64,000 nt of DNA, from NCBI RefSeq assembly GCF_000282315.2, contig NZ_AKJN02000002.1, positions 186,001 to 250,000 on the forward strand, in the 5' to 3' direction. This DNA is from Pseudomonas sp. GM41(2012) (GTDB lineage Bacteria > Pseudomonadota > Gammaproteobacteria > Pseudomonadales > Pseudomonadaceae). Of this stretch, positions 8,441 through 17,307 are shown piece by piece. Every line of letters begins with the position of its first letter. Position 1 is the first letter of the stretch. A program made the position numbers and the translations under genes. The notes beneath the pieces were generated by a model. That model searched no databases and was not told the origin of the DNA. It worked only from the letters and a program-made list of their open reading frames with translations.

Positions 8441-8971
8441 TTGACCACCATCGTTTCAGTTCGCCGCCACGGCAAAGTCGTCATGGGCGGCGACGGCCAG
8501 GTTTCTCTCGGCAATACCGTGATGAAAGGCAACGCGAAGAAAGTTCGTCGCCTGTACCACGGCCAGGTGATCGCCGGTTTTGCCGGGGCCACCGCTGACG
8601 CCTTCACCCTCTTCGAGCGTTTCGAAGGCCAGCTTGAGAAACATCAGGGCCACCTGGTTCGCGCCGCTGTCGAACTCGCCAAAGAATGGCGCACTGACCG
8701 CTCCCTCAGCCGCCTCGAGGCCATGCTCGCGGTCGCGAACAAAGACGCCTCTCTGATCATCACCGGCAACGGCGACGTGGTCGAACCCGAAGAAGGTCTG
8801 ATCGCCATGGGTTCCGGTGGCGGTTACGCCCAGGCGGCCGCCAGCGCGCTGCTGAAGAAAACCGATCTGTCGGCCCGGGAAATCGTCGAAACCGCCCTCG
8901 GCATCGCCGGCGACATCTGTGTATTCACCAACCACACCTTCACCATTGAGGAGCAGGACCTCGCTGAGTAA
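8441..8971 (+). CDS. hslV: HslV peptidase of the HslUV protease
   Basis: A 176-aa threonine peptidase that forms the proteolytic core of the bacterial proteasome-like HslVU complex in the cytoplasm. A TTG start was chosen because it gives [20 protein letters not shown], placing the catalytic Thr directly after the initiator Met as the family requires; GGAGA lies about 7 nt upstream. Other visible hallmarks are [10 protein letters not shown] and [12 protein letters not shown] sigma-32 type promoter precedes it and hslU follows after 55 nt. Confidence 0.96.
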   Translation: MTTIVSVRRHGKVVMGGDGQVSLGNTVMKGNAKKVRRLYHGQVIAGFAGATADAFTLFERFEGQLEKHQGHLVRAAVELAKEWRTDRSLSRLEAMLAVANKDASLIITGNGDVVEPEEGLIAMGSGGGYAQAAASALLKKTDLSAREIVETALGIAGDICVFTNHTFTIEEQDLAE

Positions 8972-9026
8972 GCCTGTTTTGGCCACCACGCCACGGCTCA
9001 CTTTTACCTGAGGACCGCCAATTACT

Positions 9027-10367
9027 ATGTCCATGACTCCCCGTGAAATCGTCCACGAACTCAATCGCCATATCATCGGCCAGGACGATGCCAAGCGCGC
9101 CGTCGCCATCGCGCTGCGTAACCGCTGGCGCCGGATGCAGCTGCCTGAAGAGCTGCGCGTTGAAGTCACGCCAAAAAACATCCTGATGATCGGTCCGACC
9201 GGTGTCGGTAAAACCGAGATTGCTCGTCGCCTGGCGAAACTGGCCAACGCGCCGTTCATCAAGGTCGAAGCGACCAAGTTCACCGAAGTCGGCTATGTCG
9301 GCCGCGACGTTGAATCGATCATTCGTGACCTGGCCGACGCGGCGATCAAGCTGCTGCGCGAACAGGAAATGACCAAGGTTCGCCACCGCGCCGAAGACGC
9401 CGCCGAAGAACGCATCCTCGACGCCCTGCTGCCACCGGCACGCATGGGCTTCAGCAACGACGACGCCGCACCGTCGGCCGACTCCAACACCCGTCAGCTG
9501 TTCCGCAAGCGTCTGCGCGAAGGTCAGCTGGATGACAAAGAGATCGAAATCGAAGTCGCCGAAGTGACCGGTGTCGATATCTCCGCGCCGCCGGGCATGG
9601 AAGAGATGACCAACCAGTTGCAGAGCCTGTTCGCCAACATGGGCAAGGGCAAACGCAAGAGCCGCAAGATCAAGGTCAAGGAAGCGCTGAAACTGGTGCG
9701 TGACGAAGAAGCCGGTCGCCTGGTCAACGAAGAAGAGTTGAAGGCCAAGGCGCTGGAAGCGGTCGAGCAGCACGGCATCGTGTTCATCGACGAAATCGAC
9801 AAGGTCGCCAAGCGCGGCAACTCCGGTGGCATCGACGTCTCCCGTGAAGGCGTACAGCGCGACTTGCTGCCACTGATCGAAGGCTGCACCGTCAACACCA
9901 AACTGGGCATGGTCAAGACCGACCACATCCTGTTCATCGCGTCCGGTGCGTTCCACCTGAGCAAGCCGAGCGATCTGGTGCCTGAGCTGCAAGGTCGTCT
10001 GCCGATTCGTGTCGAACTCAAGGCGCTGACGCCTGAAGATTTCGAACGCATTCTCAGCGAGCCGCACGCCTCGCTCACCGAGCAATATTGCGCCCTGCTG
10101 AAAACCGAAGGCCTGGTGATCGAGTTCCAGCCGGACGGTATCAAGCGCATTGCCGAGATCGCCTGGCAGGTCAACGAGAAGACCGAGAACATCGGTGCCC
10201 GTCGCCTGCACACACTGCTTGAGCGCCTGCTTGAAGAGGTGTCGTTCAGCGCCGGTGATCTGGCCAGCGCCCACGACGACAAGGCGATCCTGATCGACGC
10301 CGATTACGTCAACAGCCACTTGGGCGAATTGGCGCAGAACGAAGACCTGTCCCGTTATATCCTGTAA
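9027..10367 (+). CDS. hslU: HslU ATPase of the HslUV protease
   Basis: A 446-aa AAA+ unfoldase that feeds substrates to HslV. It starts at [23 protein letters not shown]. Walker A is [13 protein letters not shown] (about 57-69), followed by the GYVGRDVES pore-loop segment. A variable I-domain spans about 110-240, Walker B is [13 protein letters not shown] (about 252-264), and the C-terminal tail ends in EDLSRYIL, which in HslU docks into HslV. Length is normal. The operon with hslV shares the heat-shock promoter. Confidence 0.97.
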   Translation: MSMTPREIVHELNRHIIGQDDAKRAVAIALRNRWRRMQLPEELRVEVTPKNILMIGPTGVGKTEIARRLAKLANAPFIKVEATKFTEVGYVGRDVESIIRDLADAAIKLLREQEMTKVRHRAEDAAEERILDALLPPARMGFSNDDAAPSADSNTRQLFRKRLREGQLDDKEIEIEVAEVTGVDISAPPGMEEMTNQLQSLFANMGKGKRKSRKIKVKEALKLVRDEEAGRLVNEEELKAKALEAVEQHGIVFIDEIDKVAKRGNSGGIDVSREGVQRDLLPLIEGCTVNTKLGMVKTDHILFIASGAFHLSKPSDLVPELQGRLPIRVELKALTPEDFERILSEPHASLTEQYCALLKTEGLVIEFQPDGIKRIAEIAWQVNEKTENIGARRLHTLLERLLEEVSFSAGDLASAHDDKAILIDADYVNSHLGELAQNEDLSRYIL

Positions 10368-10380
10368 GCCAAGCGACCCT

Positions 10381-10450
10381 CTGTAGGAGCACAGCTTGCT
10401 GACGATGGCGCACTTGAAATCGCCATCGCCAGCAAGCTGTGCTCCTACAG
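10381..10450. repeat. REPIN (head-out, GCTGACG/GCTGGCG variant)
   Basis: TGTAGGAGCACAGCTTGCTG... and its mirror between hslU and the DUF971 gene. The internal stem is CAGC/GCTG instead of the usual CGAGC/GCTCG. Confidence 0.85.
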
Positions 10451-10486
10451 GAGTCAGACCACGCGCCTACAGACGGACTCCAGGTC

Positions 10487-10864
10487 ATGACCCAACTCCC
10501 CACCGACATCAAACTGCACAAAGCCTCGAAAACCCTGTCGCTGAAATATGCGTCCGGCGAGGAGCATCACCTGCCCGCCGAGTTCCTGCGCGTGCACTCT
10601 CCTTCCGCCGAGGTCCAGGGCCACGGCAAACCTATCCTGCAATTTGGCAAGATCGGCGTAGGCCTGACCAAGGTCGAACCAGCCGGTCAGTACGCACTGA
10701 AATTGACCTTCGACGACGGCCACGACAGCGGCCTGTTCACCTGGGAATATCTGTACCAGTTGGGCGTGCGCCAAGAGGATCTCTGGAACGATTATCTTGC
10801 CGAACTCAAAGCCGCCGGAAAGACCCGCGACCCGAACGAATCCATCGTCAAGCTGATGCTCTAG
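10487..10864 (+). CDS. DUF971 (gamma-butyrobetaine hydroxylase-like N-terminal domain) protein
   Basis: A 125-aa cytoplasmic protein starting at MTQLPTDIKLHKASKTLSLK. The segments KTLSLKYASGEEHHLPAEFLR and the C-terminal DSGLFTWEYLYQLG are typical of the DUF971 domain, which is also found at the N-terminus of gamma-butyrobetaine hydroxylases. Here it stands alone, without the oxygenase domain, so it is not itself a hydroxylase; a function cannot be given. It lies between hslU and the PHA cluster. The ribosome site (CAGG) is weak. Confidence 0.85.
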   Translation: MTQLPTDIKLHKASKTLSLKYASGEEHHLPAEFLRVHSPSAEVQGHGKPILQFGKIGVGLTKVEPAGQYALKLTFDDGHDSGLFTWEYLYQLGVRQEDLWNDYLAELKAAGKTRDPNESIVKLML

Positions 10865-10880
10865 CTCAGGCCTTTCGCTC

Positions 10881-10900
10881 ATTAGAAGGCATTTTCTAAT
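10881..10900. promoter_or_regulatory. 20-bp palindrome at the start of the phaC1 upstream region
   Basis: ATTAGAAGGCATTTTCTAAT has perfect 7-bp arms and a 6-nt centre, 17 nt after the DUF971 stop and about 80 nt upstream of the -24/-12 element. It could be a protein-binding site or a weak hairpin. Confidence 0.4.
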
Positions 10901-10981
10901 TCCATCTGTTTGAATGCTCCGCTTTCGGGTCAACGATTGGCCTGCTTGCGAAAAAAATTAAACTCGGGTAACCAATGGAGC

Positions 10982-10997
10982 TGGCAAGGTACCTGCA
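10982..10997 (+). promoter_or_regulatory. Candidate sigma-54 (-24/-12) promoter of phaC1
   Basis: TGGCAAGGTACCTGCA matches TGGCACG-N4-TTGCA with correct GG/GC spacing, about 125 nt before the phaC1 start. Sigma-54-like sites before phaC1 have been reported in other pseudomonads. Confidence 0.6.
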
Positions 10998-11121
10998 GTG
11001 CTCTCTGAACTAAAAAGCAGCGATGCAGAATTAACGGTCACCCGAGCAGTAGTACCTGGCATTGGCTGTGGACTGCACAGCTGGACCCAGGTACTCGTCT
11101 CAGGACAATGGAGCGTCGTAG

Positions 11122-12801
11122 ATGAGTAACAAGAATAACGATGACCTGAAAGTTCAGGCCTCGGAAAATACCTTGGGGCTGAATCCGGTCGTTGGACTGC
11201 GTAGAAAAGATCTGTTGGGCTCTGCCCGAATGGTGCTGACCCAGGCCATCAAACAACCGATTCACAGTGCAAAGCATGTCGCTCATTTCGGTATCGAACT
11301 GAAGAACGTGCTGTTCGGCAAATCCGTGCTGCAACCGACAAGCGATGACCGTCGCTTCCACGACCCGGCCTGGAGTCAGAACCCGCTCTACAAACGTTAT
11401 TTGCAAACTTACCTGGCGTGGCGCAAGGAGCTCCACGACTGGATCGGCGAAAGCAACCTCTCGCCCAAGGACGTCGCACGCGGGCATTTCGTGATCAACC
11501 TCATGACCGAAGCCATGGCCCCGACCAACAGTGCGGCCAACCCGGCGGCGGTCAAGCGCTTCTTCGAGACCGGCGGCAAAAGCCTGCTCGACGGCCTCTC
11601 CCATCTGGCCAAGGATCTGGTGCACAACGGCGGCATGCCGAGCCAGGTCAACATGGGGGCGTTCGAGGTCGGCACGAGCCTGGGCGTCACCGAAGGCGCG
11701 GTGGTGTTTCGCAATGATGTGCTGGAGCTGATCCAGTACCGGCCGACCACCGAGCAGGTGCACGAGCGCCCACTGTTGGTGGTGCCACCGCAGATCAACA
11801 AGTTCTATGTTTTCGACCTGAGCCCGGACAAGAGCCTGGCGCGCTTCTGCCTGCGCAACAACATGCAGACGTTCATCGTCAGCTGGCGCAACCCGACCAA
11901 GGAGCAGCGCGAGTGGGGTCTGTCGACCTACATCGAAGCGCTCAAGGAAGCGGTCGACGTGGTCACCGCGATCACCGGCAGCAAAGACATCAACATGCTC
12001 GGCGCCTGCTCCGGCGGTATCACCTGCACCGCCCTGCTGGGCCACTACGCCGCGCTCGGCGAGAACAAGGTCAACGCCCTGACGCTGCTGGTCAGCGTGC
12101 TGGACACCACCCTGGACAGCGACGTGGCACTGTTCGTCGACGAGCAGACCCTCGAATCCGCCAAGCGCCACTCCTATCAGGCCGGCGTACTGGAAGGCCG
12201 CGACATGGCGAAAGTTTTCGCCTGGATGCGCCCCAACGATCTGATCTGGAACTACTGGGTCAACAACTACCTGCTGGGCAACGAGCCGCCGGTGTTCGAC
12301 ATCCTGTTCTGGAACAATGACACCACACGGTTGCCCGCAGCGTTCCACGGCGACCTGATCGAGATGTTCAAGACCAACCCATTGATCCGCCCCGACGCAC
12401 TGGAAGTGTGCGGCACACCGATCAATCTGAAACACGTCACTGCCGACATCTACTCCCTGGCCGGAACCAACGACCACATCACACCGTGGAAGTCCTGCTA
12501 CAAGTCGGCGCAACTGTTCGGTGGCAAGGTTGAATTCGTGCTGTCCAGCAGCGGGCATATCCAGAGCATTCTGAACCCGCCGGGCAATCCGAAATCGCGC
12601 TACATGACCAGCACCGAGATGCCGGTCAAGGCCGAGGAATGGCACGAAAACTCCACCAAGCACACCGATTCCTGGTGGCTGCACTGGCAGGCATGGCAAG
12701 CCGAGCGTTCGGGCAAGCTGAAGAAGTCTCCGGGCAGTTTGGGCAACAAGGCTTATCCAGCAGGTGAAGCTGCACCAGGCACTTATGTGCATGAGCGATA
12801 A
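11122..12801 (+). CDS. phaC1: Class II poly(3-hydroxyalkanoate) synthase 1
   Basis: A 559-aa enzyme that polymerises medium-chain (R)-3-hydroxyacyl-CoA into PHA at the granule surface. Length and sequence are those of class II synthases. The catalytic triad is visible: Cys296 in the lipase-like box GACSGG, Asp451 in GTNDHITPW and His479 in SSSGHIQS. The start at MSNKNNDDLKVQASENTLGL follows TGGAG with 9 nt spacing. It is first in the phaC1-phaZ-phaC2-phaD order. A sigma-54-type element lies upstream and an A-rich Crc/Hfq-type motif overlaps codons 3-7. A REPIN separates it from phaZ. Confidence 0.97.
   Translation: MSNKNNDDLKVQASENTLGLNPVVGLRRKDLLGSARMVLTQAIKQPIHSAKHVAHFGIELKNVLFGKSVLQPTSDDRRFHDPAWSQNPLYKRYLQTYLAWRKELHDWIGESNLSPKDVARGHFVINLMTEAMAPTNSAANPAAVKRFFETGGKSLLDGLSHLAKDLVHNGGMPSQVNMGAFEVGTSLGVTEGAVVFRNDVLELIQYRPTTEQVHERPLLVVPPQINKFYVFDLSPDKSLARFCLRNNMQTFIVSWRNPTKEQREWGLSTYIEALKEAVDVVTAITGSKDINMLGACSGGITCTALLGHYAALGENKVNALTLLVSVLDTTLDSDVALFVDEQTLESAKRHSYQAGVLEGRDMAKVFAWMRPNDLIWNYWVNNYLLGNEPPVFDILFWNNDTTRLPAAFHGDLIEMFKTNPLIRPDALEVCGTPINLKHVTADIYSLAGTNDHITPWKSCYKSAQLFGGKVEFVLSSSGHIQSILNPPGNPKSRYMTSTEMPVKAEEWHENSTKHTDSWWLHWQAWQAERSGKLKKSPGSLGNKAYPAGEAAPGTYVHER
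11128..11141 (+). promoter_or_regulatory. Candidate Crc/Hfq (AAnAAnAA) motif in phaC1
   Basis: AACAAGAATAACGA overlaps codons 3-7 of phaC1, matching the A-rich AAnAAnAA pattern bound by Hfq-Crc in Pseudomonas mRNAs. Crc control of phaC1 translation is known in P. putida. Confidence 0.55.
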
Positions 12802-12820
12802 CTGACACACCTCGCGCCCC

Positions 12821-12912
12821 TGTAGGAGCCGAGCTTGCTCGCGATGGCGGCGGCACAGTCAACATTACTGCGCCTGACCCACCGCTATCGCGAGCAAGCT
12901 CAGCTCCTACAA
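12821..12912. repeat. REPIN (head-out) between phaC1 and phaZ
   Basis: CTGTAGGAGCCGAGCTTGCT... and mirrored ...AGCAAGCTCAGCTCCTACA, with a GTCAACATTA-containing centre shared with other copies in the window. Confidence 0.85.
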
Positions 12913-12957
12913 GGGAACGGGGGTGAAATTGAGACAGTGACCCACAGGGCCTGAAGC

Positions 12958-13812
12958 ATGCCGCAACCGTTCATTTTTCGTACCGTCGACCTGGATGGCC
13001 AGACCCTCCGCACGGCAGTACGCCCCGGCAAGCCTCACTTGACGCCCTTGCTGATTTTCAACGGCATCGGCGCCAACCTGGAGCTGGTGTTTCCGTTCGT
13101 CGCGGCGCTGGACCCGGACCTGGAAGTCATCGCCTTCGACGTCCCTGGTGTCGGCGGTTCGTCGACGCCAAGGCGACCGTATCGCTTTCCGGGCCTGGCG
13201 AAACTCACGGCGCGGATGCTCGACTATCTCGACTACGGGCAAGTCAACGTAATCGGCGTTTCCTGGGGGGGCGCCCTCGCCCAGCAGTTCGCTTACGACT
13301 ATCCCGAGCGCTGCAAGAAACTCGTTCTGGCGGCCACGGCGGCTGGCACGGTGATGGTGCCGGGCAAGCCAAAAGTCCTGTGGATGATGGCCAGCCCACG
13401 ACGCTACATCCAGCCGTCTCACGTGATTCGCATTGCGCCGATGATCTATGGCGGTGCCTTCCGTCGCGATCCGACCCTCGCCGCCAGCCATGCCGCCAAG
13501 GTCCGCTCGGCAGGCAAACTCGGTTACTACTGGCAGCTGTTCGCCGGCCTCGGCTGGACCAGCATTCACTGGTTGCACAAGATCCACCAGCCAACCCTGG
13601 TACTGGCCGGTGACGACGATCCACTGATCCCGTTGGTCAACATGCGGTTACTGGCCTGGCGGATTCCCAACGCCCAGTTGCACATCATCGATGACGGGCA
13701 TCTGTTCTTGATTACCCGAGCCGAAGCAGTGGCACCGATCATCATGAAGTTTCTCCAGGAAGAACGTCAGCGTGCCGTGATGCATCCGCATCCGGCGCCA
13801 TTGGGCGGCTAA
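12958..13812 (+). CDS. phaZ: Intracellular PHA depolymerase
   Basis: A 284-aa alpha/beta-hydrolase that mobilises stored medium-chain PHA from granules. Ser102 sits in the lipase box GVSWGG; Asp221 (in GDDDPLIP) and His248 (in DDGHLF) complete the catalytic triad. There is no signal peptide, in keeping with an intracellular enzyme. It starts at MPQPFIFRTVDLDGQTLRTA. Placement between the two synthase genes is the standard pseudomonad arrangement, and polymer synthesis and turnover are thought to run together as a cycle. Confidence 0.96.
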   Translation: MPQPFIFRTVDLDGQTLRTAVRPGKPHLTPLLIFNGIGANLELVFPFVAALDPDLEVIAFDVPGVGGSSTPRRPYRFPGLAKLTARMLDYLDYGQVNVIGVSWGGALAQQFAYDYPERCKKLVLAATAAGTVMVPGKPKVLWMMASPRRYIQPSHVIRIAPMIYGGAFRRDPTLAASHAAKVRSAGKLGYYWQLFAGLGWTSIHWLHKIHQPTLVLAGDDDPLIPLVNMRLLAWRIPNAQLHIIDDGHLFLITRAEAVAPIIMKFLQEERQRAVMHPHPAPLGG

Positions 13813-13940
13813 TCGACCTTGGCTTTTGTTACAAAAAGAGGTCGGGAAGACGCAGCGCCGCGCAACAATCCGCAACAGCGTCTATGGTGTTCTGGTTCGG
13901 TGTAACTGTATTTGGCCTGAAGACGAAGGAGTGTTGATTC

Positions 13941-15623
13941 ATGCGCGAAAAACCAGCGAGGGAATTTTTACCCACTCCCGCCGCGTTCATTAATGCGCAG
14001 AGTGCGATTTCCGGTCTGCGTGGTCGGGATCTGTTTTCCACCCTGCGCAGCGTTGCCGCCCATGGATTGCGCAACCCGGTGCACACCGCCCGACACGCCT
14101 TGAAGCTGGGCGGTCAACTGGGCCGCGTACTGCTGGGTGAAACCCTGCACCCGACCAATCCGCAGGACAACCGCTTTGCTGACCCGGCGTGGAGCCTCAA
14201 TCCTTTTTATCGCCGCAGTTTGCAGGCTTACCTGAGCTGGCAGAAGCAGGTCAAACACTGGATCGACGAGAGCAACATGACCCCGGACGATCGCGCCCGC
14301 GCGCACTTCGCGTTCGCCTTGCTCAACGACGCCATGGCACCGTCCAACAGCCTGCTTAATCCGCTGGCGATCAAGGAGATCTTCAACTCCGGCGGCAACA
14401 GCCTGGTGCGAGGTATCAGCCACCTGGTCGACGACTTCCTGCACAACGACGGTCTGCCCAGACAAGTCACCAAGCAAGCTTTCGAGGTCGGCAAAACGGT
14501 CGCCACCACTACGGGCTCCGTGGTGTTTCGCAATGAGCTGCTGGAGTTGATCCAGTACAAGCCCATGAGCGAAAAGCAGTATTCCAAACCGCTGCTGGTG
14601 GTGCCGCCACAGATCAACAAGTACTACATTTTCGACCTGAGCCCGCACAACAGCTTCGTCCAGTTCGCCCTGAAGAACGGCCTGCAAACCTTCATGATCA
14701 GCTGGCGCAATCCGGATGTGCGTCATCGCGAATGGGGGCTGTCGACGTACGTCGAAGCCGTGGAAGAAGCGATGAATGTGTGCCGGGCAATCACCGGCGC
14801 TCGCGAGGTCAACCTGATGGGCGCCTGCGCGGGCGGGCTGACCATTGCCGCCCTGCAGGGTCACTTGCAGGCCAAGCGGCAACTGCGGCGGGTGTCCAGC
14901 GCGACCTACCTCGTGAGCCTGCTCGACAGTCAGATGGACTCGCCTGCGACCCTCTTCGCCGACGAACAGACGCTTGAAGCGGCCAAGCGTCGCTCCTATC
15001 AGAAAGGCGTGTTGGACGGCCGCGACATGGCCAAGGTCTTCGCCTGGATGCGCCCCAACGATTTGATCTGGAGCTATTTCGTTAACAACTACCTGTTGGG
15101 CAAAGAGCCTCCGGCGTTCGACATCCTCTACTGGAACAACGACAACACACGTTTGCCGGCAGCCTTGCATGGCGACTTGCTGGACTTCTTCAAACACAAC
15201 CCGATGAGTCATCCGGGTGGACTGGAAGTGTGCGGCACACCGATCGACTTGCAGAAAGTCACCGTCGACAGCTTCAGCGTCGCGGGCATCAACGACCACA
15301 TCACCCCGTGGGATGCGGTGTACCGCTCGACCCTGCTGCTGGGTGGCGAGCGGCGCTTCGTGTTGTCCAACAGTGGGCATGTGCAGAGCATTCTCAACCC
15401 ACCCTCAAACCCGAAAGCCAACTTCGTCGAGAGCACAAAGCTGAGTACTGACCCACGGGCCTGGTACTACGACGCCAAGCAAGTCAACGGCAGTTGGTGG
15501 ACCCAGTGGCTGGGCTGGATTCAAGAACGTTCAGGCGCACTAAAAGAAACCCACATGGCGCTCGGCAACCAGAACTATCCACCGATGGAAGCGGCACCCG
15601 GCACTTATGTGCGCGTGCGCTGA
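13941..15623 (+). CDS. phaC2: Class II poly(3-hydroxyalkanoate) synthase 2
   Basis: A 560-aa paralogue of PhaC1. The triad is Cys296 (GACAGG), Asp452 (GINDHITPW) and His480 (SNSGHVQS). The two synthases share long identical blocks such as DMAKVFAWMRPNDLIW. It starts at MREKPAREFLPTPAAFINAQ with GAAGGAG about 8-14 nt upstream. The 128-nt gap after phaZ may contain its own promoter, but none is clear. A perfect 22-nt GC-rich palindrome follows the gene. Confidence 0.97.
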   Translation: MREKPAREFLPTPAAFINAQSAISGLRGRDLFSTLRSVAAHGLRNPVHTARHALKLGGQLGRVLLGETLHPTNPQDNRFADPAWSLNPFYRRSLQAYLSWQKQVKHWIDESNMTPDDRARAHFAFALLNDAMAPSNSLLNPLAIKEIFNSGGNSLVRGISHLVDDFLHNDGLPRQVTKQAFEVGKTVATTTGSVVFRNELLELIQYKPMSEKQYSKPLLVVPPQINKYYIFDLSPHNSFVQFALKNGLQTFMISWRNPDVRHREWGLSTYVEAVEEAMNVCRAITGAREVNLMGACAGGLTIAALQGHLQAKRQLRRVSSATYLVSLLDSQMDSPATLFADEQTLEAAKRRSYQKGVLDGRDMAKVFAWMRPNDLIWSYFVNNYLLGKEPPAFDILYWNNDNTRLPAALHGDLLDFFKHNPMSHPGGLEVCGTPIDLQKVTVDSFSVAGINDHITPWDAVYRSTLLLGGERRFVLSNSGHVQSILNPPSNPKANFVESTKLSTDPRAWYYDAKQVNGSWWTQWLGWIQERSGALKETHMALGNQNYPPMEAAPGTYVRVR

Positions 15624-15634
15624 CTGACAACGAA

Positions 15635-15656
15635 CCACGGCCGGCGCCGGCCGTGG
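15635..15656. promoter_or_regulatory. Perfect 22-nt GC palindrome between phaC2 and phaD
   Basis: CCACGGCCGGC is followed directly by its exact complement, giving an 11-bp stem with no spare loop bases. It has no T run. It could slow polymerase, stabilise the upstream mRNA or bind a regulator. Confidence 0.5.
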
Positions 15657-15682
15657 CATGACTCGACCATTAAGAAGACTGG

Positions 15683-16303
15683 ATGAAAACCCGCGACCGG
15701 ATTCTCGAATGTGCTTTGCAGTTGTTCAATCACAAGGGCGAGCCGAACGTCTCCACCATGGAAGTTGCCAACGAAATGGGCATCAGCCCGGGCAATCTCT
15801 ACTACCACTTCCACGGCAAGGAACCGTTAATTCTCGGACTGTTCGAGCGCTTCCAGGCCGAACTGGCGCCCCTGCTCGATCCACCGGCCGATGTGGAACT
15901 GGCACCGGAAGATTACTGGCTGTTCCTGCACCTGATCGTCGAGCGCCTGGCCCATTACCGGTTTCTGTTCCAGGACCTGTCGAACCTCGCCGGGCGCTTG
16001 CCGAAACTGGCCAAGGGCATACGCAACCTGCTCAATGCGCTGAAGCGCACACTGGCTTCGTTGCTCGCACGATTGAAGGCTCAGGGGCAATTGGTCAGCG
16101 ATACCCAGGCGTTGGGGCAGCTGGTGGAACAGATCACCATGACGCTGCTGTTCTCGCTGGACTATCAGCGGATTCTTGATCGCGAGGGTGAGGTGAGATT
16201 GGTGGTGTACCAGATCATGATGCTGGTGGCGCCGCATTTGTTGCCGCCGATCAAGGTCGCGACGGAGCAGATGGCTTTACAGTATCTCGAGGAGCACGAG
16301 TAA
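15683..16303 (+). CDS. phaD: TetR-family regulator PhaD
   Basis: A 206-aa regulator of the PHA cluster. The N-terminal helix-turn-helix spans about residues 1-50 (MKTRDRILECALQLFNHKGE, then VANEMGISPGNLYYHFHGKE), and the all-helical C-terminal ligand domain is typical of TetR members. In P. putida PhaD behaves as an activator of phaC1 and phaI that senses a CoA-type metabolite; the same role is inferred here from position. It is convergent with phaF, with a REPIN and a bidirectional terminator between them. Confidence 0.94.
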   Translation: MKTRDRILECALQLFNHKGEPNVSTMEVANEMGISPGNLYYHFHGKEPLILGLFERFQAELAPLLDPPADVELAPEDYWLFLHLIVERLAHYRFLFQDLSNLAGRLPKLAKGIRNLLNALKRTLASLLARLKAQGQLVSDTQALGQLVEQITMTLLFSLDYQRILDREGEVRLVVYQIMMLVAPHLLPPIKVATEQMALQYLEEHE

Positions 16304-16306
16304 CCC

Positions 16307-16401
16307 CTGTAGGAGCTGAGCTTGCTCGCGATGGCGGCGTGTCAGCCAACATTAATGCGGACTGACACACCGCCATCGCGAGCAAGCTCAGCTCCTACAA
16401 G
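16307..16401. repeat. REPIN (head-out) between phaD and phaF
   Basis: CTGTAGGAGCTGAGCTTGCT... and mirror, with a GTGTCAGCC...GGACTGACAC inner pair. Confidence 0.85.
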
Positions 16402-16430
16402 GGTTATTCGTGTTCCCGCAACCGTGCATA

Positions 16431-16460
16431 AAAAAACGCCCGACCTTTGCAGGCCGGGCG
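16431..16460 (-). terminator. Terminator of the phaIF operon
   Basis: CGCCCGACCT and AGGCCGGGCG arms with a TTGC loop. A-run on one side and T-run on the other make it usable from both strands (phaF and phaD). Confidence 0.85.
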
Positions 16461-16478
16461 TTTTCTTGAGCCCTGAAA

Positions 16479-17297
16479 TCAGGACTGACTGGTTGGCGTC
16501 GAAGGAGCTGGCGCGACAGTCGGGGTTACAGCAGGGGTCGGCGCAGTAGCGGAGTTCGATGTGCTGACCGGGGCCGGGGTTACCGGTTTGGCGGCAGCTA
16601 CTGCTGGTTTTGGTGCAGCTGCTTTCGGCGCTGCCGGCTTTTTCACCGCAGGCTTCTTCGCTGCGGCAGGTTTGGCCGCTGGCTTGGTAGCGGGTTTGGC
16701 CGCTGCAGTTTTGGCAGCCGGTTTAGCCGCTGGTTTTGCTGCTGCTTTGGCCGCTGGCTTGGCTGCTGCAGGTTTCGCTGCGGCAGTTTTGGCAGCCGGT
16801 TTAGCGGCAGCTTTAGCCAGTGGTTTGGCAGCGGACTTCGCTGCAGGTTTGGCCGCCGCGGTTTTCGCCGCAACAGGCGCCACCTTGGCACCAGTGAGTT
16901 TTTCGATTTGCTTGGTCAGGGTATCGACCTTGCTGTGCAGTGCTTTGACTTCATTGCGGCTCGGTACACCCAGGCGCGAAATGGCGCTGTTCAGACGCTT
17001 GTCGAAAGCCCCTTCCAGCTCATCCCACTTGCCCAGTGCGCGATCTTTCACGCCGCTGATGCGCGACTTGGCCGACGAGGCAGAGTCCTTGGCAGCATCG
17101 ACTTTTTTGCCGACAGCGCTCTTGGTGAGCTTCTCGGCTTTCTCGCCGTCTTTAACCAATGTATCGAAGAGTTTGCTGCCGTCAGTGTCGATCTTCGAGT
17201 ACACGCCTAAACCAGCCAGCCAGATTTTGCGGGAGTAGTCTTCGACTTTCCCGATCCACGAGCTGCCTTCTTTTTCGGTGTTCTTTTTACCAGCCAT
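16479..17297 (-). CDS. phaF: PHA granule phasin PhaF (histone H1-like tail)
   Basis: A 272-aa granule-coating protein. The N-terminal phasin half (about 1-140) holds WIGKVEDYSRKIWLAGLGVY, closely similar to PhaI, and a short coiled coil near EVKALHSKVDTLTKQIEKL. From about residue 145 to 225 it consists of KPAAK-type Ala/Lys/Pro repeats like those of eukaryotic histone H1 and AlgP, which bind DNA. The tail (about 226-272) is Pro/Ala/Thr/Ser-rich and uncharged. In P. putida PhaF links granules to the nucleoid and helps share them between daughter cells. GGAG lies 6 nt before the ATG. AAAAAGAA at codons 4-6 resembles a Crc/Hfq site. Confidence 0.95.
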   Translation of the reverse strand: MAGKKNTEKEGSSWIGKVEDYSRKIWLAGLGVYSKIDTDGSKLFDTLVKDGEKAEKLTKSAVGKKVDAAKDSASSAKSRISGVKDRALGKWDELEGAFDKRLNSAISRLGVPSRNEVKALHSKVDTLTKQIEKLTGAKVAPVAAKTAAAKPAAKSAAKPLAKAAAKPAAKTAAAKPAAAKPAAKAAAKPAAKPAAKTAAAKPATKPAAKPAAAKKPAVKKPAAPKAAAPKPAVAAAKPVTPAPVSTSNSATAPTPAVTPTVAPAPSTPTSQS

Positions 17298-17307
17298 CCC
17301 GTTCTCC

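Noticed and set aside
11038..12810. 590-codon minus-strand ORF opposite phaC1
   Set aside because: Antisense shadow; phaC1 has an intact catalytic triad and normal length.
16561..17238. Ala/Gly/Phe-rich plus-strand ORF that looks like a membrane protein
   Set aside because: It is the complement of the KPAAK repeats of phaF and has no independent start signals.
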